DNA from: Oxalobacteraceae sp. CFBP 13730
GTDB lineage: Bacteria > Pseudomonadota > Gammaproteobacteria > Burkholderiales > Burkholderiaceae_D
Length of the DNA stretch: 64,000 bases
Assembly: GCA_014841835.1 (NCBI GenBank)
Contig: JACYUQ010000002.1
Span: 372,001 to 436,000, forward strand
Reading direction: 5' to 3'
Below, one piece after another: positions 53,365 to 61,230 of the stretch. The position numbers and the translations under genes are program-made. How positions within the stretch are numbered: the stretch's first letter is position 1; every line of letters begins with the position of its first letter. The notes beneath the pieces are model-generated. The model saw only the letters and a list, made by a program, of their open reading frames with translations, searched no databases and was not told where the DNA came from.

Positions 53365-54168
53365 ATGTACCTGATCAACTCGAAGACCGGAAAACCTGTA
53401 GAGGTCACCGATGAGGACCTTAAAGGGTATGGGAGTGGCGAAAAGCCGAAGCGATCAAGCTTCGGAGCGCGACCGAAGAGCAAGGATGACCAGACCGACC
53501 GGCCCAGCAAGCTCCCGCAACGGACTTTTGAGACGGAGGAGGCGCCGGCGCAGGATGGTGTGCCCAAAATCACGCGCAGCTCCGACTACAAGAAGAAGGT
53601 CTCCAAGACCAGTTTCGGGACGAAAAAGCCTGCTCCTGGAGAATATGCAAGGACGTCCGACAACAAGCCAAAGTACAAGGCGCGCGACCCGGCTCAGCCA
53701 CAGCAAAAACCGAAGCAACCGGCGCACCAGTATGCCGGATGGCTCCTATCCAAACGGGAGTATTCGGCAGCCGTACTGCGGCGCAAGCTAGTCCTGCGAG
53801 GCTACAGCGACCAGGAGGCAGATGACGCACTGATACTCCTGCAGGGATTGAATTACCAGTCAGATGAACGGTACGCCGAGATGAAAACCCGGCAGATCGA
53901 ACCACGGGTCGGCGACGCGCGAGTCGCCCTGACTCTCCGACAGAAGGGTATCGACGAGCAACTTACGAAGGCAACCATCGAGCAAATGGAGCCGGAAGAT
54001 GAGCGCGTTGTCGTTGTGGTCGAGAAGTTTCGCAAGGACATTGCACTGACGGGGATGACACAAGAACTGCGGCAGAAGATTTATCGCTTCCTGGCTTACC
54101 GGGGTTTCAGCGGCCATTCGATAAATATCGCCATGGCGCATCTGAAATCGGGACCTGAATATGATTAG
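53365..54168 (+). CDS. RecX-family protein with long basic N-terminal extension
   Basis: A 267-residue protein. The C-terminal part from about residue 122 is a RecX-type array of three-helix modules: AGWLLSKREYSAAVLRRKLVLRGYS, SDERYAEMKTRQIEPRVGD and LAYRGFSGHSINIAM. RecX modulates RecA filaments. The first 120 residues are Lys/Pro/Ser/Thr-rich and probably disordered (SSFGARPKSKDD, KKKVSKTSFGTKK), unlike ordinary RecX of about 150 residues. It is not next to recA, and with the surrounding repeats may be a second, acquired copy. The start codon ATG 53365 has only a weak ribosome-binding site. Confidence 0.72.
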   Translation: MYLINSKTGKPVEVTDEDLKGYGSGEKPKRSSFGARPKSKDDQTDRPSKLPQRTFETEEAPAQDGVPKITRSSDYKKKVSKTSFGTKKPAPGEYARTSDNKPKYKARDPAQPQQKPKQPAHQYAGWLLSKREYSAAVLRRKLVLRGYSDQEADDALILLQGLNYQSDERYAEMKTRQIEPRVGDARVALTLRQKGIDEQLTKATIEQMEPEDERVVVVVEKFRKDIALTGMTQELRQKIYRFLAYRGFSGHSINIAMAHLKSGPEYD

Positions 54169-54523
54169 ACGTTGCGCTAGTAATGCGATGCGAAGCGATC
54201 AGGGCGCAGAAATTTTTTCAAGATTTCCATGCGCGATTGTGGGTGACACGGCGCTAGAATTCCAAGGCAGTTATTCTTGAGCCAATAATTTCCCGTTTGA
54301 TAGGCTGCCTCGGGGGCGAGGGGCGCTAACGGGTGCCTGGGAAATGATGTGCTTGGATTGGCTGGCGGCTATCAGCCAGAGCCAGGACAGTCAGCCATCT
54401 GGGCCGCACACAAAAAATTTTCGAGTGAGCAAATTCTGTCCGGTAAGCTGAGGATGATGGAACTTCCGCTATCGGCCGAAAGCAGACACTCGAAGTGACC
54501 AATCAGTGGGCGCCAACAATACG
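54169..54523 (+). other. 355-bp gene-free stretch
   Basis: No gene is recognised. It contains an inverted repeat TTGGCTG...CAGCCA near 54357-54377. A short relative of the local repeats (CCGCTATCGGCCGAAAGCAG) lies at 54466-54485. Confidence 0.5.
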
Positions 54524-54874
54524 ATGAACTTGTATTTACCAGCACTAGTTATGTGCGCTGTGAGTGGCGTCTACTACGCATGCGACATTCGTGAGCCAAG
54601 GCGTAGCATGCGGCTTATGGTCTCTGCCCACGGTGTCGTAGGTGCCCTACTGTACTTAGGTGCGCTCCTGTTCTGGTATCTGTCTCCGACATATCGGCCT
54701 TGGGCAACGCTGCCATTTCTTCTAGCCTTTGTACTGCCTCTCTCATCGATAGTTTTCTCGCTCCTTCGGTTCAAGGGCCCAAGGGTGCTTCATCTGACCC
54801 AATTCTTGAATTTAGGTGCCATGGTTTACGCGTTGTTCATTGGTGGGATGGCTATTTCCGGGGATTGGCTATGA
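54524..54874 (+). CDS. small four-helix membrane protein of unknown function
   Basis: A 116-residue, strongly hydrophobic protein with about four helices (LYLPALVMCAVSGVYYA, GVVGALLYLGALLFWYL, LPFLLAFVLPLSSIVFSLL, LNLGAMVYALFIGGMAI). ATG 54524 is preferred over the GTG at 54506; neither has a clear ribosome-binding site. Base composition is distinctly less GC-rich than the core genes. I do not recognise the family. The next repeat copy follows 70 bases after the stop. Confidence 0.55.
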   Translation: MNLYLPALVMCAVSGVYYACDIREPRRSMRLMVSAHGVVGALLYLGALLFWYLSPTYRPWATLPFLLAFVLPLSSIVFSLLRFKGPRVLHLTQFLNLGAMVYALFIGGMAISGDWL

Positions 54875-54944
54875 TTTCTTCCAGTTGTTACCAAGCTTCG
54901 GGAAATGCAATGCGAACGTCCGCAACGGGTCGGGCGCAGCCTGT

Positions 54945-55012
54945 CGTGACACTTCGCGAGTTTTTCGCATTGGCAACCTGCTATGCTGGTTCGACCGGCC
55001 GGATTCGGCCAA
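54945..55012 (+). repeat. intergenic repeat, copy 5 (68 bp)
   Basis: Ungapped match to 52246-52313 and ends in GACCGGCCGGATTCGGCCAA. It lies between the small membrane gene and the next unknown gene. Confidence 0.7.
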
Positions 55013-55070
55013 AACCGGACCTTTACTTTGCTCGCTGAAGCGCCCCATAAATTCGGCACTTAGTCCATAG

Positions 55071-55649
55071 ATGACAGAACGATCCAGGACATTTTCGGCA
55101 GCTTACACAGCAGCGCTCACCGTATTTCTGCTGGTAATCCTTGGCGGAGTCGCAGCCGTCTGGTCCAAATTATCTGACGCATCGCGTCACCGCAGCATGA
55201 CGCCGCCGTGTCTGGGCGTATTGAAAGTCATCTATTCGAAGGAGGAAACATGGGGGATAGGCCCAGGCAGTAACCAAACAGGGATCGTCGTATTTGAACT
55301 GCCGGGTGATATCGCAAACGACATCGACCAACGAGGACGCGGTTTTTTTGATCAGTGTGCGTTAGCCCGGACTGTCGCTGCGTCCGGCAGGAAGACCCGG
55401 ACGTCGTACACATGGCAAGCAACGCCAGTGCTCGTTGAAGCAACCGGCGCCGATATGAACAACGTGTTAACTCACAATATTGGCGAATACCTGGATAAGT
55501 ATGGATTCGGAATCGCGATCGACAGGCAGGTCGAGCAAGACATCGATAACGCACTGACCAGTCAAGACAACTGGGTCCAGGATGCTGGAAGTCGTCTCAT
55601 TATCATCATGCCGAAAGCTTCGAAGCTCGTGTTTGCATACAGGGGATGA
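55071..55649 (+). CDS. unknown protein with one N-terminal membrane helix
   Basis: A 192-residue protein with one N-terminal hydrophobic helix (AAYTAALTVFLLVILGGVAAVW) and a soluble, probably periplasmic domain with two Cys (PPCLGVLKVIYS, FFDQCALARTV). No family is recognised. The lower GC content and the flanking repeats mark it as part of the accessory patch. ATG 55071 has only a weak ribosome-binding site. Confidence 0.6.
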   Translation: MTERSRTFSAAYTAALTVFLLVILGGVAAVWSKLSDASRHRSMTPPCLGVLKVIYSKEETWGIGPGSNQTGIVVFELPGDIANDIDQRGRGFFDQCALARTVAASGRKTRTSYTWQATPVLVEATGADMNNVLTHNIGEYLDKYGFGIAIDRQVEQDIDNALTSQDNWVQDAGSRLIIIMPKASKLVFAYRG

Positions 55650-55746
55650 GCAGGCGCCTGATGCTAGCTGTACAGGAACGGCAGTTTTGGGTCGCCGACT
55701 GCCGCCCATCGGCGTCGACAGGTTGGCAGCACGCTCCTGACGACAC

Positions 55747-56460
55747 TCAGGTCGTCGGCAGGGCCGCTTCCATCTCGCAGGTCACGGCCAGCAACGTGTC
55801 GCCAAAGCCGCCGCGTGCCCGTGCATCGAGCCTGGCGCTGGTGAACACGCGTGGCAGCGCGCTCCAGGCGAAGCGGGCGCCTGACAGTTCCAGTGCCCGT
55901 ACCAGCAGTACGTCTTCATGGCAAGCCACTGCGGCAAAGCCACCGGCCGCCTGGTAGGCCAGTGCGCACACGCCCAGGTTCGCTCCATGAATATGGCGGT
56001 GATCCTCGCGGTCGTGATAGGTGCGCGCGAAATGCTCGCGCAGCAGTTGCGCCTTGTCGGCATGGGGCGACCAGTCGTCGACCGCCACCGAGCCGCACAC
56101 CACGTCCGCTCCAAGCGCAACCTGTACGGCCAGCCATTGCGGTGACACGCGTGTATCGGCATCGGTAAACGCGAGCCAGCGTGCCTCGGCGGCGATCAGG
56201 TGCAGTGCGCCGGCGGCGCGTGCGCTGCCCACCTGGCGCGCCGAGATTTCCAGTGCATCGAGCCGGCAACCGGCCAGCGTGAACGCGGCCTGCCATCCGC
56301 GCACGACAGCGGCTGTGCCGTCGTCGCAGGCATCGAGCACGACGCACACCATCACTGGCTCGCCAGCCAGCTGCGGATGCGTCGCCGCGTGCAGGACGGC
56401 CTGCAGGCAGGCGCCCAGGCACGCTTCTTCGTTGTGGGCGGGGATCGCGACGCCGATCAT
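55747..56460 (-). CDS. family 2 glycosyltransferase
   Basis: GT-A fold glycosyltransferase of 237 residues. It opens IGVAIPAHNEEACLGACLQAVL, the standard nucleotide-sugar binding start. Asp residues appear in VVLDACDDGT near residue 45 and the metal-binding DxD-like LAFTDADTRVS near residue 98. CHEDVLLVRALE near residue 185 probably supplies the catalytic base. No membrane helices are present. ATG 56460 overlaps the stop of the methyltransferase gene (ATGA). It is the last gene of a four-gene reverse operon. Donor and acceptor are unknown. Confidence 0.83.
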   Translation of the reverse strand: MIGVAIPAHNEEACLGACLQAVLHAATHPQLAGEPVMVCVVLDACDDGTAAVVRGWQAAFTLAGCRLDALEISARQVGSARAAGALHLIAAEARWLAFTDADTRVSPQWLAVQVALGADVVCGSVAVDDWSPHADKAQLLREHFARTYHDREDHRHIHGANLGVCALAYQAAGGFAAVACHEDVLLVRALELSGARFAWSALPRVFTSARLDARARGGFGDTLLAVTCEMEAALPTT

Positions 56461-57062
56461 GCGCGTTCTTCCCGTGCCGACGCCACCGGGCGCCAGATGT
56501 CGAGCACGAACGCCTCGTCGCGGTGATGCAGCGCGCGCCGCAAGCCGGGCTGCGCATCGGCAATCCCGTGCACGGTCGCGGTGGGGGTAATGCGGTCGTC
56601 GAAGTCGTGCAGGTAGTGGCACAGCACCAATTCGCCGTCCGGCGCCAGGTTCGCGGCGGCACTCGCCAGCATCGCGGCGATCGCGTCTTCGTCGAAGTAA
56701 TAGGCCAGTTCGCTGAGAACGATCAGGTCGAAGGTCTCATCGCGGGGCCAGTCGGCCGGCAGGCGGCGTTCTTCAAAACGGATGCCGCGCGTGGCAGCGT
56801 CGGGTGCGCGGCGCCGTGCGGCGGCCAGCGCGCTGGCGGCGCCGTCGCAGGCCAGCAGGCGCTCGCAGCGTCCGGCCAGCGCGATGCTCATTTCACCGTT
56901 GCCGCAGCCAGGCTCGAACGCGCTGCGGTAGCGTGGCTTGCCCAGGCTGGCGAGCAGGAGCGCGCGCTTGCGCTGTTCATACCAGGCGCCGCGCACGTCC
57001 CACGGGTCGTCCGATGCGGCGTACAGGGTTTCGAAATGGGCCAAGGGTTGGGCGTTACGCAT
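56457..57062 (-). CDS. SAM-dependent methyltransferase, NodS-like
   Basis: Class I methyltransferase of 201 residues. The start LAHFETLYAASDDPWDVRGAWYEQRKRALLLASL resembles NodS, the N-methyltransferase of Nod factor synthesis. The SAM-binding motif FEPGCGNGEMSIALA is near residue 53 and DLIVLSELAYYF near residue 115. ATG 57062 overlaps the end of the deacetylase gene by eight bases. In this operon, with a deacetylase and a glycosyltransferase, an amino-sugar acceptor would be consistent, but the substrate is not known. Confidence 0.8.
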   Translation of the reverse strand: MRNAQPLAHFETLYAASDDPWDVRGAWYEQRKRALLLASLGKPRYRSAFEPGCGNGEMSIALAGRCERLLACDGAASALAAARRRAPDAATRGIRFEERRLPADWPRDETFDLIVLSELAYYFDEDAIAAMLASAAANLAPDGELVLCHYLHDFDDRITPTATVHGIADAQPGLRRALHHRDEAFVLDIWRPVASAREERA

Positions 57063-57828
57063 GGTCGGGAAAGTAAAGCTCAAAGGGGTGCAGGAGGCGT
57101 TCCATTGCAAACGCGGGCAGGATGGGCGCCGCGCCGCTGCTGGCGTCGCCCTCGATCTGGCTGTGAAAACACCCGAGGGCGGCGCGCTTGCGCGCCAGCG
57201 CATCGGTCGGCACGGGCAATTTGCGCGCCTGGTGCAAGGGCATCGCCCCGTCACCTGGCGCACTCCAGTGCCACCCCCACACCGGCGCCTGCAGGACGCG
57301 GGCGCCGCGCTGGCGCGCGACCGTGCTGCAGGCCAGCGCCGTCGATTCGTGGTCGGGATGGCCATCGAAGCGCCAGGTCGTAACGACGATGTCGCCGGGC
57401 TCGATGATGGCGGCCAGCTGGCGCTCGAGTTCGGGCGCAGCGGCTGTCACGCCGCCATCGGAGATGTGCAGGCGCCGCACGCGGCTGGCGTCGATGCCCA
57501 GCTGGGCCAGGGCGGCGTTGGTTTCGTCGGTGCGCGTCTGGCGCAGGCGCTCCGGCGGCCACGCGGGCGAACCTGGATGGCTGCCTTCGCCATCGGTGAC
57601 GGCCACGATCAGCGGCGCGTCGCCGCGCGCGGCGACCATCTGCAGCAACGCGCCGCAGGTCAGGATTTCGTCATCGGGATGGGGCGCGACCACCACCACG
57701 CGCGCGCCTGGTGCAATCAAGTCGTCGAGGGTGATCGGCGCGACGGCAGCCAGCGCGGCGTCGCGCGCCCATTCGCTCGCTGCCGGGCCGGTGCCGCCGA
57801 TGTGGCGCGAGCGGTTTATAAGGTCCAT
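57055..57828 (-). CDS. PIG-L family deacetylase
   Basis: Predicted zinc-dependent de-N-acetylase of the GlcNAc-PI/LmbE family, 257 residues. Metal ligands are visible in VVAPHPDDEILTCG near residue 50 and in RFDGHPDHEST near residue 150. VTDGEGSHPG near residue 77 is also typical. Members act on N-acetylglucosamine in small glycosides, glycolipids or antibiotics. ATG 57828 lies 13 bases inside the end of the acyl-CoA dehydrogenase-like gene, so the two are coupled. Position before a NodS-like methyltransferase suggests deacetylation followed by N-methylation. Confidence 0.85.
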   Translation of the reverse strand: MDLINRSRHIGGTGPAASEWARDAALAAVAPITLDDLIAPGARVVVVAPHPDDEILTCGALLQMVAARGDAPLIVAVTDGEGSHPGSPAWPPERLRQTRTDETNAALAQLGIDASRVRRLHISDGGVTAAAPELERQLAAIIEPGDIVVTTWRFDGHPDHESTALACSTVARQRGARVLQAPVWGWHWSAPGDGAMPLHQARKLPVPTDALARKRAALGCFHSQIEGDASSGAAPILPAFAMERLLHPFELYFPDHA

Positions 57829-58841
57829 GGCGCATCCTCCAGGGCGGCGACCAGCTTGCCGACAGCTTCCAGGTCGCGTTCGGCGTGACTCTGGCGCATG
57901 AAAACCGGCAGGTCCGCATACATCTGCGCGAGCGCGGCGTCCTTGCACAGCGGGCCAGCGCCGAGTGCGCGCCCGACGGCGTGCAACACGATATTGGCCG
58001 CGGCTTCGACGCCCAGTCGTACCGTCATTGCGGTGCGCATGGCATTCGCACCGGGTGCGTTGTCGATGGCCGCCGCCGCTTCGCGGATCAGCGCCGCGCA
58101 ACTTTGCAATGCCACCGTGACCTCGCCCAGTTGGGCGATGCGATGCGGGTCGCTGCGTTCGGCCAGCCGTTCGCGCAGCGCATCGGCCAGGCGCGTGGCG
58201 GCGCCGAACCAGCAGGCGGCCACGCCCGCGCCGCCGTGCCAGAAGCCGGCCCGCTCGACATAAAAGCCCGGGCCAGCCAGTGGCATGGCGACGACATCGT
58301 CGAACCAGACGTCGACACTGGCCGTGGCGCGCATGCCAACTGCGTTCCAGCCATCATCGGTGACGCGCACACCGCGCTGGCGCAGGTCGACCGCAGCCAG
58401 CATCGGCGCGCCATCCGGATCCCAGCAACTGACCACCGCGTGCGTGACGCCATGGGCGCCCGAGCACCAGGCCTTGCGGCCGCGCAGAAGATGGCCGTCC
58501 TGCGTGGGCAGCAGGGCCAGGCGTGCATCCGGGGGCTCCGCGCACCAGGTCCCCCAGGTGGCTCCTGGCAAGTCCGCAAGCACATGTGCCGTCGCTTCAT
58601 GCAAGATGGCCAGGGCATCTGTATGCCCTTCGAACATCTTGGCCAGGGGCAGGTCATGGGCACCGACGGCAGCCAGCGCCTGCCAGCGGGCGAGCGTTGC
58701 GCCATGGCCGGGCAGGGGAAGGCATGCGTGGCCGTCCCGGACAAGTCGGGTCAGCGCATCGAGCGGGGGTATGCCGGCGAGGCTGGCCAGACTGCTGCGC
58801 AGCGTGGTCAGTGCAGGAGGAGTTGGAGCGGAAAACTGCAT
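57816..58841 (-). CDS. acyl-CoA dehydrogenase-like flavoprotein
   Basis: A 341-residue protein with acyl-CoA dehydrogenase fold features. The N-terminal helical part has GHGATLARWQALAAVGAHDLPLAKMFEGH. The middle beta domain has ARLALLPTQDGHLLRGRKAWCSGAHGVTHAVV and GVRVTDDGWNAVGMRATASVDV. The C-terminal helical bundle has RTAMTVRLGVEAAANIVLHAVGRALG. It is shorter than typical acyl-CoA dehydrogenases (about 380), and I cannot confirm the catalytic Glu. It starts the four-gene operon and may oxidise an acyl or amino group on the product. A hydroxylase-like role, as in related flavin monooxygenases, is possible. Confidence 0.75.
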   Translation of the reverse strand: MQFSAPTPPALTTLRSSLASLAGIPPLDALTRLVRDGHACLPLPGHGATLARWQALAAVGAHDLPLAKMFEGHTDALAILHEATAHVLADLPGATWGTWCAEPPDARLALLPTQDGHLLRGRKAWCSGAHGVTHAVVSCWDPDGAPMLAAVDLRQRGVRVTDDGWNAVGMRATASVDVWFDDVVAMPLAGPGFYVERAGFWHGGAGVAACWFGAATRLADALRERLAERSDPHRIAQLGEVTVALQSCAALIREAAAAIDNAPGANAMRTAMTVRLGVEAAANIVLHAVGRALGAGPLCKDAALAQMYADLPVFMRQSHAERDLEAVGKLVAALEDAPWTL

Positions 58842-59025
58842 GGCATCGACGTGTTTTTATGGCAACGCTCCGATGCTAGCAGGCGACAAGCCATTTTGCC
58901 TGTTCGCCATGTCACACAGTCTGGCACTATTTGGTCGGGGCGCTGCATTGCCTATCTGTCACTCGTGCTTTGCATATCGATACTGCTACACTGCCGCCAT
59001 CTTCCCCTCCATGGACAGCGTTGCG

Positions 59026-59484
59026 ATGAACATCCAGCTCGGCGATATCGGTCAGGTCATCCAGCTGGCGATCGCGCCGGTGTTCCTGCTTGCCGGTGTC
59101 AGCATCCTGCTGATCGTGCTGACCAACCGGCTCGGGCGCATCATTGACCAGATGCGCTTGCTCGAAGACCGCGCCATCAAGTGCGTCGACGCCGAGTGTA
59201 TTGCGGCGCTGAGCAATCTGCATCGCCGCTCGAACCTGATTAATATCGCCATTGCCACCACCACCTTGTGTGGTCTGCTGGTCTGCCTGGTGATCGCGAT
59301 GCTGTTTCTGGGCGACGCTACCGGCCTGCCGCTCGTTCATCTGATCGCTGCCAGCTTCATTGGCGCGATGCTGGCGCTGACGACCAGCTTTATTTGCCTA
59401 ATGCGCGAGATATCGTTGTCGTACCGCCTGATGCGCGAGCAGCAGCTGGTGGCAATGGCGATGTGCGCGGGGCGCGCGACCTGA
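59026..59484 (+). CDS. DUF2721 family membrane protein
   Basis: A 152-residue protein with three hydrophobic helices (LAIAPVFLLAGVSILLIVLTNRL, IAIATTTLCGLLVCLVIAML, IAASFIGAMLALTTSFICL). The conserved segment NRLGRIIDQMRLLED follows the first helix. The pattern is that of the DUF2721 family, of unknown function. ATG 59026 is chosen; ATG 59011 is an alternative in the same frame. The gene lies in the gap between two reverse-strand units. Confidence 0.7.
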   Translation: MNIQLGDIGQVIQLAIAPVFLLAGVSILLIVLTNRLGRIIDQMRLLEDRAIKCVDAECIAALSNLHRRSNLINIAIATTTLCGLLVCLVIAMLFLGDATGLPLVHLIAASFIGAMLALTTSFICLMREISLSYRLMREQQLVAMAMCAGRAT

Positions 59485-59487
59485 CCG

Positions 59488-60399
59488 TTACGTCTGGACG
59501 TCGCGCTTGCCGCTGACATGCCGGTCGAGGAAACCGTGCATCGCACCGGCAATCTCCGCCCCGTGGGTTTCCAGCGCAAAGTGACCGGTGTCGAGGAAGC
59601 GCACGTCGGCGTGCGGCAGGTCGCGCAGGAACGCGTGTGCGCCCGCCGGCAAGAAGAACGGATCGTTCTTGCCCCAGATCGCCAGGAACGGTGGCTGGTG
59701 TTGGCGGAAGTACGCATGCAGCTGCGCGTATTGCGCGATGTTCTTTCCGTAGTCGACCAGCAGGTCCAGTTGTGCTTCGACACCGATGCGTTCGGTGGCA
59801 GCAAACGCCAGCGCATAGCCGTCGGGCGCAACGCGCGACACATCCTGAACGCCTTCTGTGTACTGCCACTTCGTCATCTCGAACGTATTGAATTGTCGAA
59901 GCGCTTCGCGGTTTGCGGCGCTCGGATCGGCCCATGCGGCGCGCATCGGCGCCCATCCGGGGCTCAGGCCTTCTTCGTAGCCGTTGCCGTTCTGGCTCAC
60001 GATGGCAGTGATGCGTTCCGGATGACGCACTGCCAGACGCCAGCCGACCGGGGCGCCGTAGTCGAAGACATACATCGCATAGGTATCGAGACCCACGGCA
60101 GCAGTGAAGGCGTCGATGACGTCCGCAAGATGCGCGAACGTGAAGGTGAACGCCGGATCGGTGCGCGTCATGCCGAAGCCCGGCAGATCGGGTGCGACCA
60201 CACGGTAGTTGCTGGCCAGTGTCGGGATCAGGTCGCGAAACATGTGTGACGATGCGCCGAAGCCGTGCAACAGCAGGACGGCGGGGGCATGCGCCGGGCC
60301 GGCTTCGCGATAGAACACGTCGGTGCCGTCGATGTCGATCGTGTTGTAGCGCACGACTGGCGTTACAGCGGCTGGCAACAGGGGATGTGAATGAGGCAT
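59488..60399 (-). CDS. alpha/beta hydrolase, haloalkane dehalogenase/epoxide hydrolase-like
   Basis: A 303-residue soluble alpha/beta hydrolase. It shows the oxyanion segment LLLHGFGASSHMF near residue 45 and the nucleophile Asp about residue 113 in YVFDYGAPVGW. The late acid is in FLAIWGKNDPFF near residue 243 and the His in DTGHFALETH near residue 275. An Asp nucleophile fits haloalkane dehalogenases and epoxide hydrolases rather than Ser esterases. It is divergent from a CGNR-type regulator across a repeat-rich 129-base region, so that protein probably controls it. Confidence 0.8.
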   Translation of the reverse strand: MPHSHPLLPAAVTPVVRYNTIDIDGTDVFYREAGPAHAPAVLLLHGFGASSHMFRDLIPTLASNYRVVAPDLPGFGMTRTDPAFTFTFAHLADVIDAFTAAVGLDTYAMYVFDYGAPVGWRLAVRHPERITAIVSQNGNGYEEGLSPGWAPMRAAWADPSAANREALRQFNTFEMTKWQYTEGVQDVSRVAPDGYALAFAATERIGVEAQLDLLVDYGKNIAQYAQLHAYFRQHQPPFLAIWGKNDPFFLPAGAHAFLRDLPHADVRFLDTGHFALETHGAEIAGAMHGFLDRHVSGKRDVQT

Positions 60400-60421
60400 G
60401 CGTTTCTCCTTGGTGGTGTCG

Positions 60422-60512
60422 GAATGAGTAACCTTGAAAAGTAATTTATAAAGGTTATTAACTCATTCTTGCACGAATTTAGTAACCATTCAAGTATAAT
60501 ATTGAGGGTTAT
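60422..60512. promoter_or_regulatory. divergent operator with four TAACC/GGTTA half-sites
   Basis: GAATGAGT-AACCTT (60422-60435) faces AAGGTT-ATTA-ACTCATTC (60451-60468). Two more half-sites follow, GTAACC (60482-60487) and GGTTAT (60507-60512). TATAAT at 60495-60500 is a good -10 box for the rightward gene and lies between the last two half-sites. The layout fits a dimeric regulator that represses both directions. Confidence 0.55.
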
Positions 60513-60528
60513 CAAAAGGGGAGGCAGG

Positions 60529-61116
60529 ATGGGACATGTATCGCAACCCGGGCTCGATGCCGCACCACTGATCGCCGATCATCTGGCACTCGATATGCTC
60601 AACACCGAAGCAGGCACGGGCGACGCGCAGCAGGATTTCTGGCGCAGTGGGAATGCTGTGCTGGCGTGGCTGGAACGTTCCGGTATCGATCCGGGTGAGC
60701 ATCCCGAAACCGTTATGGACGACTTCCTGCGCGATGCGAGGGCATTGCGTGCTGCGGCGCGTGACCTGATCTCGCGCCGTATGCAGGGAGAGCGCGGTGA
60801 TCCAGCGTTGCTCAACCGGTACCTGGCGGCGATGGTGTCGACGCCCGCACTGGTGTGGGACGCGGCGCAGCCGCAGCTTGTACGACAGGGCCGAGAGCCA
60901 TCACCGGCCAGAGCGCTGGGGACTCTGGCCGAGGCAGTGGCGGCATTGCTGGCCGATGGTGATTTTGCGCTGGTCAGGCAGTGCGAGCATCCTGAATGTG
61001 TGTTGTGGTTCTACGACCGCACCAAGTCGCACCGCAGGCGCTGGTGCAGCATGGCGCTGTGTGGCAATCGTCACAAGGCAGCGCAGTTCCGCGCGAGGAA
61101 CCGGCCTGCGGCGTGA
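60529..61116 (+). CDS. CGNR zinc-finger (ABATE-type) regulator
   Basis: A 195-residue protein with an N-terminal ABATE-like domain (LIADHLALDMLNTEAG). A C-terminal zinc finger is built from CEHPECVLWF, then RWCSMALCGNRHKAAQFRAR, giving the CGNR signature and four Cys ligands. Family members are DNA-binding transcription factors. ATG 60529 has a strong GGGGAGG site. It is divergent from the alpha/beta hydrolase, and the half-sites between them are likely its targets. Confidence 0.85.
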   Translation: MGHVSQPGLDAAPLIADHLALDMLNTEAGTGDAQQDFWRSGNAVLAWLERSGIDPGEHPETVMDDFLRDARALRAAARDLISRRMQGERGDPALLNRYLAAMVSTPALVWDAAQPQLVRQGREPSPARALGTLAEAVAALLADGDFALVRQCEHPECVLWFYDRTKSHRRRWCSMALCGNRHKAAQFRARNRPAA

Positions 61117-61162
61117 TCTTTCCAATCGTTACTGCTGAAGTTGCGGTTTGGGCGCAAGCGTT

Positions 61163-61196
61163 AAAAAACCCGCTATGCCGTATTGGCAAGCGGGTT
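61163..61196 (-). terminator. terminator of the eRF1-like gene
   Basis: On the reverse strand AACCCGCT-TGCC pairs with GGCA-AGCGGGTT, followed by TTTT. It lies 35 bases beyond the stop at 61231. The opposite strand is less suited because the T-run is missing. Confidence 0.8.
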
Positions 61197-61230
61197 CGTC
61201 GCGCGCTGGCGCTGAATGACTGTCAGCGAC

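Noticed and set aside
52208-55012. Classical integron attC sites
   Set aside because: I looked for the RYYYAAC and GTTRRRY core sites flanking the repeats and did not find them, and there is no integrase gene. The repeats are kept as an unexplained family.
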